DNA of 64,000 nucleotides from Palsa-504 sp963847965 (GTDB taxonomy: Bacteria > Actinomycetota > Actinomycetes > Streptosporangiales > Streptosporangiaceae), in assembly GCA_963847965.1 (NCBI GenBank), contig CAWKCG010000021.1, positions 1 to 64,000 on the forward strand, read 5' to 3'. A program made the translations under genes and the position numbers. Of the stretch, positions 8,701 through 17,343 are shown piece after piece. Position 1 is the first letter of the stretch, and each line of letters opens with the position of its first letter. The notes below the pieces were generated by a model, which worked only from the letters and a program-made list of their open reading frames with translations, was not told the DNA's origin and searched no databases.

Positions 8701-9344
8701 GCGTCAGGCCGATCATTGATGCCGGTCCTGGCCTGAACTTCCTGTCCATCAACAAGGAACGTCTCCTTATCGCGGTTCTCGGGCCGCTCAGCGCACCCGA
8801 GACGGTCCGGGACGAGGTGTTCCGCAAGTCTCGGCAGGACGACCGCTTCCGCGCTGCCGCAACCATGTGGCGCAAACTCACCGATCGCTGGATCCAGATA
8901 CTGCCTGATGACGTGACGCCGGAACTAGCCATCGTGGTCCAGAGAATCAGCGGACTACCGATGGCCGATCGCATGAAGCATGCGAAAGACCTGGGCGAGA
9001 TCATGGTCATCGCCCACGCTGTCGTGGCAGCCGAGGCCGGGCATCCCGTAATAGTGCTCATCGATGACGGGCCCGGCGCCGCGATCGCCACATCCGAAAT
9101 CCGGCGGCTGCAGCGGCTAGGTTCCAGCGGACGATCCGTGGGATCCATAATGCTGGCGAGCACGCTGACGGTCGTGCGGCGAGCGGCGGGCACCGAGCAC
9201 CTGCCCGACCGGGCGGCCATGCGCGATACCTACAGGCGATTGCGCGAACTCGACGACGGTTTGCCGCCTATCGAGAAAACGGATCTCCTATCGGATACGC
9301 TCTGGTCGGATACGCTCTGGCCACGAGCGCCTCGCCGCTCATAG
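8697..9344 (+). CDS. PIN-like domain protein, third gene of XRE/ImmA-IrrE operon
   Basis: 215 residues; the ATG overlaps the preceding stop. The N-terminus IIDAGPGLNFLSINKERLL has the first-strand Asp of PIN domains (D8). KDLGEIMVIAHA gives the second acidic residue, and VIVLIDDGPGAAIA gives the third and fourth acidic positions at the end of a strand. This fits a PIN-like RNase but the match is loose. The C-terminus contains a direct repeat (SDTLWSDTLW). As the last gene of the XRE/COG2856 operon it is the natural toxin candidate. It is convergent with the TOPRIM gene that ends at 9482. Confidence 0.75.
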   Translation: MSVRPIIDAGPGLNFLSINKERLLIAVLGPLSAPETVRDEVFRKSRQDDRFRAAATMWRKLTDRWIQILPDDVTPELAIVVQRISGLPMADRMKHAKDLGEIMVIAHAVVAAEAGHPVIVLIDDGPGAAIATSEIRRLQRLGSSGRSVGSIMLASTLTVVRRAAGTEHLPDRAAMRDTYRRLRELDDGLPPIEKTDLLSDTLWSDTLWPRAPRRS

Positions 9345-9481
9345 AGGCCATGACCTGCTCGGCGCCAAGGCGCGGTCGTCTCCGAGAGTTCGCAGGTCGA
9401 AGGCTGTAGTTGGGTTCTCGGGAGCGCTGCCGTCTGACGAAGGTGAGCCGATGGCTCAAGGTGATCATGCCGCATCCCGGA

Positions 9482-10876
9482 CTACTCCAGCTTCGCCAGT
9501 TCCCTGGCGAGCGTGGGAGGGACATCGTCGTAGAGGGTCTCCTGCTCGCAGCCCAGACCGCCGGACGCGACGATCGCCTTGGCAAGGTCTTGCAGCGCCG
9601 GGTGCCCATCGACAGTCATCTTCTTGGCGACATTGAGAGAGTCTGCCAGGTTCTTCGGGACGTACTGCTTCCCGCCAACGAAGAGTTCGACGCCCATACC
9701 CACCGGAATGATCTCACGGCCGAGCCGTCCGGCAAGTTCCGTGACGATCTCGATCCCGCGGGCGTCCAGGTCGCACCAGGCCGCGATTGGCAGGTCATTC
9801 ATGGTCCTGAGGAAGTTCAGCACGCCGTCTGTAGTAGATCCTCTGCCCCAGACGCAGAGCCAGGTGTCGGTAACGTCAGGCCGTAGGCAGACATACTGGA
9901 ACGTGTCGGCGTTCTCCACCACCAGCACGCCCCGGACGTCTCGTTCGATCTGCCCTATGACGTGGATGCCTCCCGAGGGAAGGCCTATCCAGGGGTACCC
10001 CCGCATGGCGTCGGCGACAACCGGTCCGACGCTCCAGCGGAGCCGCCCGCGGACCCGGATGTCGTGCTCCATAGCGGAGAGCCGGTCGCCTGCCGACTCG
10101 CCAACCAGGAGCTCAAACGCGGTTCGGCGCGCCGGCGTCCACTCCTTTGAGTCCGGCAGCGCATGCGCCGCCACCTCGCGTTCGGTGAGAGGGCTGTCCG
10201 GCCGCTGGTGCTGGAGGAAATACGCTGCCGTCCGGATCGCGGCGTCATAGACCGTCCACGCGGAGGTACCGGTCCGCGACCCGTCCGGCACGCGCAACGG
10301 AGTGTCGCTGGGGACGACGGCCAAGAGTGTGGCTTCACCGGAGAGTTCGGGTATGCCAGCCATGATCTCCAGCAACGCGGCGCGCGCTTCGCTTGGAACG
10401 GGCCGGCCGCGCATCTCACGGAGCAGATCCACGGCCTGCTCAGCCCAGGCGTGGGTAAGCCGCAACGTGCGTGGCTTCCAGCACTTGATATCGCTGACAG
10501 CAAGGCGCACCACCGCTCCGCCGTCCCGAATGAGAGCGATGACGAGGGACCAGGCACGGTCGCCGAATTTCGTTTCGATAGCCTGCCAGCGCCGATGGTC
10601 CTTTGTTCCAAGGAACCAGGCGAGATCGCTGGGGTTTAGCTCAGCCGGAGGAGTAAACGCCTGCGTGGGTTGCTCCGCCACGAGGTCTGCTTCCCCCCAG
10701 CCGGGTCGGCCTTTGCGGTCAACGGGGACACGGGCCGTTCCTTCTGGATCCTTGCGCGGCACCGTGACGGCAATAACGCCATCGGGTAGTCCGGCGAGTG
10801 GGATGCGGACGCGTCCTACTGCTTCCCCGAGCAGCAGCGGAACAGGGACGGCTCGGGGAGACCGATCGTCAGCCAT
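9482..10876 (-). CDS. jetD: TOPRIM-domain nuclease subunit of Wadjet-like system (JetD/MksG-like)
   Basis: 464 residues. The C-terminal third is a DUF2220/DUF2399-type TOPRIM: VLVVENADTFQ at about residue 315 supplies the catalytic Glu, VWGRGSTTDGVLNFL follows, and AAWCDLDARGIEI at about 364 supplies the D-x-D pair. This order (E, then G-x-G, then D-x-D with a following G) is that of JetD, the DNA-cleaving subunit of Wadjet. The N-terminal 280 residues are helical and winged-helix-like (SPLTEREVAAHALPDSKEW) and match the arm region of JetD only in general plan. The ATG overlaps the stop of the SMC-like gene by 8 bases. It is the last gene of the operon. Confidence 0.85.
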   Translation of the reverse strand: MADDRSPRAVPVPLLLGEAVGRVRIPLAGLPDGVIAVTVPRKDPEGTARVPVDRKGRPGWGEADLVAEQPTQAFTPPAELNPSDLAWFLGTKDHRRWQAIETKFGDRAWSLVIALIRDGGAVVRLAVSDIKCWKPRTLRLTHAWAEQAVDLLREMRGRPVPSEARAALLEIMAGIPELSGEATLLAVVPSDTPLRVPDGSRTGTSAWTVYDAAIRTAAYFLQHQRPDSPLTEREVAAHALPDSKEWTPARRTAFELLVGESAGDRLSAMEHDIRVRGRLRWSVGPVVADAMRGYPWIGLPSGGIHVIGQIERDVRGVLVVENADTFQYVCLRPDVTDTWLCVWGRGSTTDGVLNFLRTMNDLPIAAWCDLDARGIEIVTELAGRLGREIIPVGMGVELFVGGKQYVPKNLADSLNVAKKMTVDGHPALQDLAKAIVASGGLGCEQETLYDDVPPTLARELAKLE

Positions 10877-13800
10877 GGCTGCGTCCCGTCATTAGCCACT
10901 CGGCGGTGAGCTGGACGCGTTCGTGAACGGAGTCGTGCCCCCAGACACGGGTGGGCTGGTTGTAAGCGTCGGTGTCCGTGGCGTGAGTGAACCAGATGAG
11001 CTCGCCGAAAAAGTCGGCGGCGTCGCTCAGCACCGAGTCCTGACAAGTCCCGAAGATGGTGACCTGCCGCTGCTCGGCTACCTCGCTCAGAGCCTTGAGC
11101 ACGTCGCGTCGGTTGACGTCGCCGAGGCTGTTCCCCAGCTCGTCGAGGATGAGAACCCGTCCCTTCGTTCTGGAGTCCGCAACTACCGCGGCCAGCACAA
11201 GCTGGATGGCGAATACCTTCACCTGGGCGCTGTTAGCAATTTCTTTGTAGGAGACCATGCTGCCGCTGGGGGAGCGCTTCCAGCGTGGAGTGACATCACA
11301 CCGCCAGGGTTCGGCCCCCTCCGGGCGCACGTTGTGTATCTCCAGTTCGGCTCCGTGCTTGGTCATGGGACCCAGTGCCCTGCTCACAAGCCCCAGGGTC
11401 GACTCGATCGTCTTTTCGACCATCTCCTGGATCTTTGTGAGGTCGTCGCTGGATTTGCCTAGGTCACCGCGGAGCCTGGCGAGGGCCTGTTCACGTTGCA
11501 CCTGCATGGACTCGATGCGCGCTCGGGTAGCCCGATCGTGATCGGCGAAGCCTTGCAGCCTGGTCCGCAGCGGACCAGCGACCCGCCCGAATGGAATGGG
11601 CTTGCTGGCCTTCTGGTCGGCGAAGAAAGCCCGTTCTCCTTGCGCCGTAGCGATGTAATCATCGGGGCCGCCACCAGATTCAAACGCCATAAGAGCCTCG
11701 CGAAGCTCTTCGGCCGCCTGGCGCAGCAGGGAGCCCGGTTGCGTCTGCGCATCCGGGCAGCCATCGTTCGCCGTCCAGAGCAGGACCGCCTCCTCCTCGG
11801 TACCGCCGAACTCCCCGCTCCATGCCTCGACGGGAATGTTCTTCCGGTCGTCGATGGCCGTGTCCAGATTCTTACGGGCAGTGAGTTCATCGTCGGTTAC
11901 GGCTTTGAGTTGCTGCTTGCACCGTTCCACGATGCCGTTGTAGTTCTCAAGCTTCACAAGGGCATCCACATACGCCTTGTGGGCAGTCTGCTGGGCGTCC
12001 TCGGCTGACCTGATCTGTCCAGCGAGGCTGGCTATAGTCTCGTCAAGTTCCCGCAGCTTCTCGTCGATTTCGACGAGTTGGGCCTGGGCCTCAGCGGCCT
12101 TGTGCGTGATATCTGCCAATGTCCGCGCGGCTTCGGCGACTCGCAGTGCCGATCTGGCCGTAGACCTCGTGGCTTCGGCGGCGGCGAGTTCCCGCTCCGC
12201 GTTTCGGACGAGCGAGTCCCGGCCGACCAGCGGTTCGGGGAAGTCGCCAAGGACAGAGAGTCCGAGTGCGTCATCATCGGCCCGGGTGGGGATGTGGCGC
12301 TGAACAAATCGCTCCTGCAACGCGTGGACCAGGGACTCGAGGCCGGAGGGGTAGCGAATGCCATTCGCTGAAACGAGGGGCGCCGCTAGATCCAGGGAGT
12401 CCGCAACGATGACCTGGGCGCCAGGCTGGCCGGCCAGCGCGATGCGTGCCCGATCGGCGGCGACACGGGGGACGACAACGGCGTCACGCAGGGCGTGAAG
12501 CATAGGCTCCCATCTGGCTCGCGCATCATCGTCTACGTCAATGATGTCAGCGAAGGCGGCCACCGCAGGGATTTCCGGCTCGGTGAGAAGCATCTCAACA
12601 AGCAGACCCGCCGCGCCGCCGCGTCCCTCTCGTGCGTTCGCCACGGCGGCCATGGCCGCGTCGACAGCATCGTTTGCCGAGCTCACCGCTACTTGCGCGT
12701 CTGCACGGGCAGTGTCTGCCGTTTCGAGAGCGGCGGCCGTTTCGTCTGTAGTCCTGCCGTCCCAATGCTCTGCGGTAGCCCTCAGTTTGTTTTTATCGTC
12801 GGTGCGATAACTCTTCCCAGTCTCCGCGCTGGTAAGTTCGCGGTTCAGCTTTCTTAGGAGCTCTTCCGCTTGGGCGAGCGCCGATCGCGACTGGGATTCA
12901 TTGCTAGTGAGGTTGCTCCCGTCTCCCAATTGAGCGAGAGCCTTCCTTGCATCCGATACGGCTTCAACCGCCTCCTGGAGGCGTCCTGTCAGCGAGTCAA
13001 CCTTCTCCCTAGCCTCTCGTTCTCGGTCTAGGGCATCGCGGTACTGCCAGGCAGCATAAAGGTGCCACTTCTCGCCAGCCCCGCTCAACAGGCTGCGGGC
13101 CCTGTCGCGCGCATCGATAGCCGCCAATTGGGCGTTCTCATTCACGCGCTCCTTCTTGTCCTTCTCCTCGGCTTTTGCATGCTCCACCTGGATCTCGATC
13201 CGCTTGTTGCGCGCTGTGTTCTCCTCCTCCAGTTGCCCAGACAGCCCAGAGAGTGCGATCAGCGCCATGCCGATCTCGTCGGGGCGCATCTTGGTCATCT
13301 CCTGGCTGAGCAGCGACGGGGCGCTCGGACGCATGCTGGTGTCCAGGTAGGAAAGGCACCGGGGAGCCTCTCCGTAGAGCTTCCGGGCGAGATTCCGGGC
13401 GCTGATCGTCTGGTCCTTGGGTAGCTGTTGCCAGAGCGCGTCAGCCTGCCGGGCGCGCTCCTCGTCGCCGTCGGCATCCGCTACGTGAAGTCCGAGGATA
13501 CACCGGGCCTGAAGGTAGGGCGCGGTCGAGGAAAGCTTCACCCAGACGGTGAGAGCAGAATCGAGAGGACTCTCGGGATCCGCGAATACGCCGACAATGT
13601 AGCCGTATGGCGCCGACGTGGCCTTCTCCGCGGCAGAGAGCCCGGCGGCGTCGGGCCGGAAGAGCAGTTCCCTGGCGAAGCCTCCCCCGTTGGTCTCCAG
13701 ACGCCACTGAGGGTCCCCAAGCAGGACCGAGACTGCGGCCTGGAAGCTGGTCTTCCCCGATCCGTTGGAATCCCCATCGGGACCGACGCCGGAGACGGCG

Positions 13801-13922
13801 ACGAAGGTTCCAGCCACGATTTCCACGGGATGCGTGGTGAGCCGGGAGATGTCAAAAGTCTGGATCGCGACAAGGTGACGGTCTGCCACGATGCCGAGAT
13901 CGGTTCCGGGACTAACATTCAT
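10869..13922 (-). CDS. jetC: SMC-like ATPase of Wadjet-like system (JetC/MksB-like)
   Basis: The frame is open back to 13994, but the ATG at 13922 (MNVSPGTDLG) overlaps the upstream stop by 11 bases and has AGAAGAAG before it, giving 1017 residues. The Walker A motif DSNGSGKTS is at about residues 51-59 and the Walker B motif VLILDELGNSLGD at about 935. Between them are two long heptad-rich coiled coils (RDALDREREAREKVDSLTGR; AEAQAQLVEIDEKLRELDET) around a hinge-like region (YPSGLESLVHALQERFVQRH). The end carries a D-loop/H-loop region (QVTIFGTCQDS). This is the head-coil-hinge plan of JetC/MukB-type motors. The ABC signature is degenerate (ANSAQVKVFAIQ), as in other JetC-like proteins. Confidence 0.9.
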   Translation of the reverse strand: MNVSPGTDLGIVADRHLVAIQTFDISRLTTHPVEIVAGTFVAVSGVGPDGDSNGSGKTSFQAAVSVLLGDPQWRLETNGGGFARELLFRPDAAGLSAAEKATSAPYGYIVGVFADPESPLDSALTVWVKLSSTAPYLQARCILGLHVADADGDEERARQADALWQQLPKDQTISARNLARKLYGEAPRCLSYLDTSMRPSAPSLLSQEMTKMRPDEIGMALIALSGLSGQLEEENTARNKRIEIQVEHAKAEEKDKKERVNENAQLAAIDARDRARSLLSGAGEKWHLYAAWQYRDALDREREAREKVDSLTGRLQEAVEAVSDARKALAQLGDGSNLTSNESQSRSALAQAEELLRKLNRELTSAETGKSYRTDDKNKLRATAEHWDGRTTDETAAALETADTARADAQVAVSSANDAVDAAMAAVANAREGRGGAAGLLVEMLLTEPEIPAVAAFADIIDVDDDARARWEPMLHALRDAVVVPRVAADRARIALAGQPGAQVIVADSLDLAAPLVSANGIRYPSGLESLVHALQERFVQRHIPTRADDDALGLSVLGDFPEPLVGRDSLVRNAERELAAAEATRSTARSALRVAEAARTLADITHKAAEAQAQLVEIDEKLRELDETIASLAGQIRSAEDAQQTAHKAYVDALVKLENYNGIVERCKQQLKAVTDDELTARKNLDTAIDDRKNIPVEAWSGEFGGTEEEAVLLWTANDGCPDAQTQPGSLLRQAAEELREALMAFESGGGPDDYIATAQGERAFFADQKASKPIPFGRVAGPLRTRLQGFADHDRATRARIESMQVQREQALARLRGDLGKSSDDLTKIQEMVEKTIESTLGLVSRALGPMTKHGAELEIHNVRPEGAEPWRCDVTPRWKRSPSGSMVSYKEIANSAQVKVFAIQLVLAAVVADSRTKGRVLILDELGNSLGDVNRRDVLKALSEVAEQRQVTIFGTCQDSVLSDAADFFGELIWFTHATDTDAYNQPTRVWGHDSVHERVQLTAEWLMTGRSHG

Positions 13923-14562
13923 AGTGCTTCTTCTCGGAAACCGGAGACTCAGCGGAGGCAGGTGCGGACGAGGCGCGCCGTCGCCGTATGGCATCGGCCA
14001 GCGGTCCTTGCGGGTCGGCGAGCAGCAGGAGCTCTTCGAAGATCGTGGTGCTCATCACCGGGGTGAGCCGGTCGAACTGGGGGCCTGGGCGTACGCTGTC
14101 GCCGACATTGTGGGTGATTCCGGCATCCTGCAGGCGCTGGAGTGCGGTCTTGACGACGCCTTTGGGAACCTTCGTCCCGTACAGGCGCTCCCGTGGAACC
14201 GGGTGACTGCGAGTCCACGGCGCCTCGGGAGCCAGCTTGCCCTCGGCGCGCGGGATGGCCACGGAGAACAGCAGCACCAGTGTGAGGACGGCCCGGTCGT
14301 CCGGAGGGAGAACGCCGATGCCCTCTTCAGCGAGACGATCCGTGATGCCGTCGTCGTAACCGGATGTGTATCCTGTTCCCGTCTCGACGAGAACACGTCC
14401 GGCGGTCGCCAGCATCTCTCTGACGACCTCCCGGAGAGCGGGTTCGGCCAGCGCCCGGTAGGAGGCGGCAGGCAAGGGCCTACTGTCCGTCTCAAGGGCG
14501 CAGAGCGCTGCCAGCACATCAGCCTGCCGTTGCTGCGGCAGGGCGTCCAGCCCGGCGGTCAT
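13912..14562 (-). CDS. Small winged-helix-like subunit 2 of Wadjet-like operon (KITE candidate)
   Basis: 216 residues; the ATG overlaps the stop of the upstream gene as ATGA, and the 3' end overlaps the SMC-like gene by 11 bases. I do not recognise a named family. The sequence is helical at first (LPQQRQADVLAALCALETDS). Near residues 90-170 it has a winged-helix pattern: RAVLTLVLLFSVAIPRA, then VPKGVVKTALQRLQDAGITH, then a beta hairpin. This size and fold fit the KITE-type subunits (MksE/JetB) that sit between kleisin and SMC genes. The Lys/His-rich tail (SEKKHYEC) is unusual. The assignment is from position and pattern. Confidence 0.65.
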   Translation of the reverse strand: MTAGLDALPQQRQADVLAALCALETDSRPLPAASYRALAEPALREVVREMLATAGRVLVETGTGYTSGYDDGITDRLAEEGIGVLPPDDRAVLTLVLLFSVAIPRAEGKLAPEAPWTRSHPVPRERLYGTKVPKGVVKTALQRLQDAGITHNVGDSVRPGPQFDRLTPVMSTTIFEELLLLADPQGPLADAIRRRRASSAPASAESPVSEKKHYEC

Positions 14563-15125
14563 GCCGGTTCTCTGGCCAGCCGAGGCAGGCCGACGTAGCG
14601 GTCCCGCAGGTGCCGGATCTCGGCGTCACCCCATCCGGCGAGGGCAGGGCCGAGCCGGATCAGGGAGTCTCCCGCCTGGGGCACCAAGAACCCGCAGGTA
14701 CGGAGCCGCCTGATCGCTGACTTCCAGTGCGTCTGACAGGTCCGGAGCGACTCGCCGACGGGGCGGCCGGGCCGAGTGAATTTGGTGAGCGCGTCCAAGA
14801 CCTGGTTCTCGGGAACCGGAATGCCCGGCAGCAAGGGGGCGTCAGGATCGGGCCAGCAGCAGCCAATGCAGGCGGCGAGCACCAGGCAGGTGGTCGGAGT
14901 GGCACCGGGCAGGTCCTCGCCGTCGGCGCCGAGCACGGCCATTGGGTCTACATCGGTCGGCCAGCCAAGCATCAGGGTGCAGGCACCGTGATCTCCCGCC
15001 ACGTCGATGAGACGCCGACCAGCGGCTGCAGCCGTCTCCTGCAGCAGGGCCAGCTCCTCTTCTGCCCACGGGACCGCAACCAGACGGAGCGCGCGCATCC
15101 GGGCCAGCGCCAGCGGATCAGGCAC
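14559..15125 (-). CDS. Small winged-helix-like subunit 1 of Wadjet-like operon (KITE candidate)
   Basis: The frame opens at an ATG at 15155, but the GTG at 15125 has GGAG seven bases upstream and overlaps the kleisin stop by 8 bases, so I choose it (188 residues). The N-terminal half holds an alpha/beta segment (LRLVAVPWAEEELALLQETA, RLIDVAGDHGACTLMLGWP). The C-terminal half is a likely winged helix: VLDALTKFTRPGRPVGESL, then HWKSAIRRLRTCGFLV, then a strand-turn-strand (GDSLIRLGPALAGWG). It does not look like a copy of the next gene. Two different small subunits here is one more than in the four-gene Wadjet operons I know. Confidence 0.65.
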   Translation of the reverse strand: MPDPLALARMRALRLVAVPWAEEELALLQETAAAAGRRLIDVAGDHGACTLMLGWPTDVDPMAVLGADGEDLPGATPTTCLVLAACIGCCWPDPDAPLLPGIPVPENQVLDALTKFTRPGRPVGESLRTCQTHWKSAIRRLRTCGFLVPQAGDSLIRLGPALAGWGDAEIRHLRDRYVGLPRLAREPA

Positions 15126-16390
15126 GGGTCGTCTCCGCGAAGGTGGCGTCGGCATCGCGGATAGATACAGCGGGGCTCCTGCGCAGGGTCATCGGGGTGA
15201 CGTGACTGACGGATCCAGCGGCCTCCACGATCAAGGCATCTGACAGGTCCACCGCGATGGGAATGACTGGATCGGCGTTCGCCAGCAGCGCGTTCGTCAC
15301 CATGCGCGCTGCCTTCCGCCATCCGGCGCCCCGGATGCGGCTGGTGAGATCAGCCTCGTCACTGCCCTGCAGGTGCAACTCCATCTCGGCCTCCATGACG
15401 ACCCGCCTGGTCTGCTCTCGCTCTCTGGACGCCGTCACTGGGTCCCGGTCGGAAGAGGAGTCCGGCGGTCGCGGCGGACGGCGGCGGGGAGGAGCAGGGC
15501 GGTACTTCTCCACAGCAGAGACCAGTCGCTCGGCAAAGAGCAGCATGGAAGCTGGGTCGAAGACCGTATGCGCCAGGGGAACTGCCAGTTCTCCCCTGTT
15601 CCGGTTCAAGGCGGCGCTCAGGTACTGCTCCGGGGAGAGCATGGAGAAGTCACGGGAGGCGCTGGCCTGCGCAAGCAGGCGGCTGTAGAACGCATTCACC
15701 GCGTTGAAGTAGCGCAGCGCCTCATCGACCAGAACGCCGTCCCGTTCCCGATGCCAGCAGTTCAGGGAACCTTTCGCCAGCGGCTCCGACGAGGCTGTTT
15801 GCCTTGTCCAGCAAGGCTTCCGCTGAGCGGTGCTGCGACTGCTCGGCGACCAACTCTTCCCACGGCCGGTCCTCAGCCAGGTAGAGCAGATGATCGGCCA
15901 GGATCGACAGACTTCTCCTGACCGTGGTGATCTGTTCAATGAGCGCCTCTCGCGTCATCGTGCCGGTATCGAGGTCGCGGTGCGCGCGGTCGAGCAGAAG
16001 CATGATCTCCTCGACGCCGTTCGTCTCCTCCAGCCGCCCGTAGACCAGCAGGGCGGTGACGCTGACCGGGCTGATCATGTACCGCTGCTGGTGAGGCTTC
16101 TCCGCGTACCTACGCAGCAGTCCCATCGCCACGAAGAGGTCAAAGCGGCTCTCGAAGACGGCGGCGGAAACGGCGTTCGAGCACGCAGCGGCAAGTTCGC
16201 TGCGCGTCATGCCGTTGGACCCACCGGAGTCCCCGAAGGCGGCGCAGACGGCCTGCGCGACGCGGAGCGCGACCGGATCGCTCGCCACGGCGTCCGTCGC
16301 CTTGGCGACGGGCGCGACGAACGCCTTCAGCGTGTCGTAAAACCTGGCCGGCGACTGGTCCGCAGCGAGCAGGTCAGCCGAATATTCCAC
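15118..16390 (-). CDS. jetA: Kleisin-like subunit of Wadjet-like system (JetA/MksF-like), apparent frameshift at about 15742
   Basis: Frame 1 runs from 16390 to a stop at 15722, and frame 2 continues to the stop at 15118. Removing one base of the three at 15741-15743 joins them as ELLASGT-DGVLVDEALRYF and gives about 423 residues. The start is probably GTG 16390, because GGGGGAGG lies just upstream inside the longer ATG 16405 reading. The N-terminus is a winged helix (GMTRSELAAACSNAVSAAVF, MGLLRRY), followed by a long helical bundle (REALIEQITTVRRSLSILAD, LLDKANSLVGAAGERFPELL) and a C-terminal winged-helix-like region (DEADLTSRIRGAGWRKAARM). This is the MukF/JetA plan. Whether the shift is real or a sequence error is not decided. 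Confidence 0.7.
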
Positions 16391-16460
16391 ATGATCCTCC
16401 CCCATGGAAACGGTGATCTACTGAGCAGGGAAGGGGCGTCAGGAAAGGGCATCTGCCGCC

Positions 16461-16475
16461 GATCGCTCAGCGATC
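16461..16475. promoter_or_regulatory. Short palindrome upstream of Wadjet-like operon
   Basis: GATCGCT and AGCGATC are exact inverted arms with a one-base centre, about 70 bases upstream of the first gene and next to an AT-rich stretch (16490-16570) that is the likely promoter area. It could be an operator. No regulator gene is part of the operon. Confidence 0.35.
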
Positions 16476-17154
16476 ACACTTTACGTGGGGGCAGTGACAT
16501 TTTACGGCTCAAACGGATCTGGCTAAAAAGCGCGAAATTATGCAGCTTTGCGTACTTCGTGAATAGAGAAGAGTGCGGGAAGATTGATGCTGCTGTGATT
16601 GACCTCAATCGTTCAACGGTCCGGGATCTGCTTACTTAGCGCGCTTGGGTCTATCTTTTCGATTTCATGTCTGATTCTTGCCGGTGGGTGGACTTGCTGC
16701 CGCGGACATCAAGTACACCGATCCTCGCAGCCCGCCCTGACGCAGACAGGCACCAGGCGTAGGACCGGTTGCACCCAGCACCTTGCCCGCCGCCTCAAGC
16801 TGCGGAGCGCCTCCGGCCGGGGCCGCCCGGCAGTCCCGCGCGACCCGGACCCGGCCCGAAGCTATACCAATTGGCCTAGATCAATATCACGATTGGTCTA
16901 GGCCATAACCTTTGCAGGTATCGGCGCGGGTTCCGGGGACGACGGGAAATAGCCGGAACGATTCAGACAATAGGGACATAAAACGGGTACTCCTCACTTC
17001 GAAGCCGGATCGGAAACTCGGCCGCGTGATGGGTCTGCTCACGTAACGTGATTGATCCTGGACCCGAGTCAAGCGCCAATTGAGCAGCCGGGTGGTGCTG
17101 GCCGGCCCTGGCCCGCGGAGGAATCGCAGGCTCGGTCCGGCCGCGGTCAGGCCA
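16476..17154. other. Long intergenic region between Wadjet-like operon and DUF397 gene
   Basis: About 680 bases in which I find no convincing gene; the open frames lack ribosome sites and coding-type base use. The part at 16490-16680 is clearly AT-richer than the surroundings and probably holds the promoter of the leftward operon. A strong inverted repeat at 16873-16904 is listed separately. Confidence 0.5.
16873..16904. promoter_or_regulatory. 13-bp inverted repeat in intergenic DNA
   Basis: The arms GGCCTAGATCAAT (16873-16885) and ATTGGTCTAGGCC (16892-16904) are reverse complements except for one mismatch, around the six-base centre ATCACG. There is no T-run after it, so an operator is more likely than an intrinsic terminator. 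The nearest genes are over 200 bases away. Confidence 0.6.
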
Positions 17155-17343
17155 TTACGAGCGCTTGATCTGGTCAGCGAACCTGCGCCACGCCTGGGCG
17201 GAGAACCTGAGCACCGGGCCCGCCCCGTCCTGCTTGGTGTCGCGGACCAGCACGCGGCGACCGTGCCCGGCTACCTCCACGCAGTTGCCGCCCTGGGAAC
17301 CCGAGTAGCTGGACGTCCGCCAGCCGGTCACCCCGATGGTCAT
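17155..17343 (-). CDS. DUF397 domain-containing protein
   Basis: 62 residues with the full DUF397 signature: WRTSSYSGSQGGNCVEVA near the start, VLVRDTKQ in the middle, and a C-terminal FSAQAWRRFADQIK. The ATG overlaps the stop of the XRE gene (ATGA). DUF397 proteins almost always follow a DUF5753 XRE regulator in actinomycetes and are thought to be its small partner; in some such pairs the small protein acts as a toxin or antagonist. The cellular role here is not known. Confidence 0.92.
   Translation of the reverse strand: MTIGVTGWRTSSYSGSQGGNCVEVAGHGRRVLVRDTKQDGAGPVLRFSAQAWRRFADQIKRS

Noticed and set aside
9345..9481. Terminator between the convergent PIN-like and TOPRIM genes
   Set aside because: Only a 5-bp stem (GAGCC/GGCTC) at about 9446 without a T-run; too weak to call.
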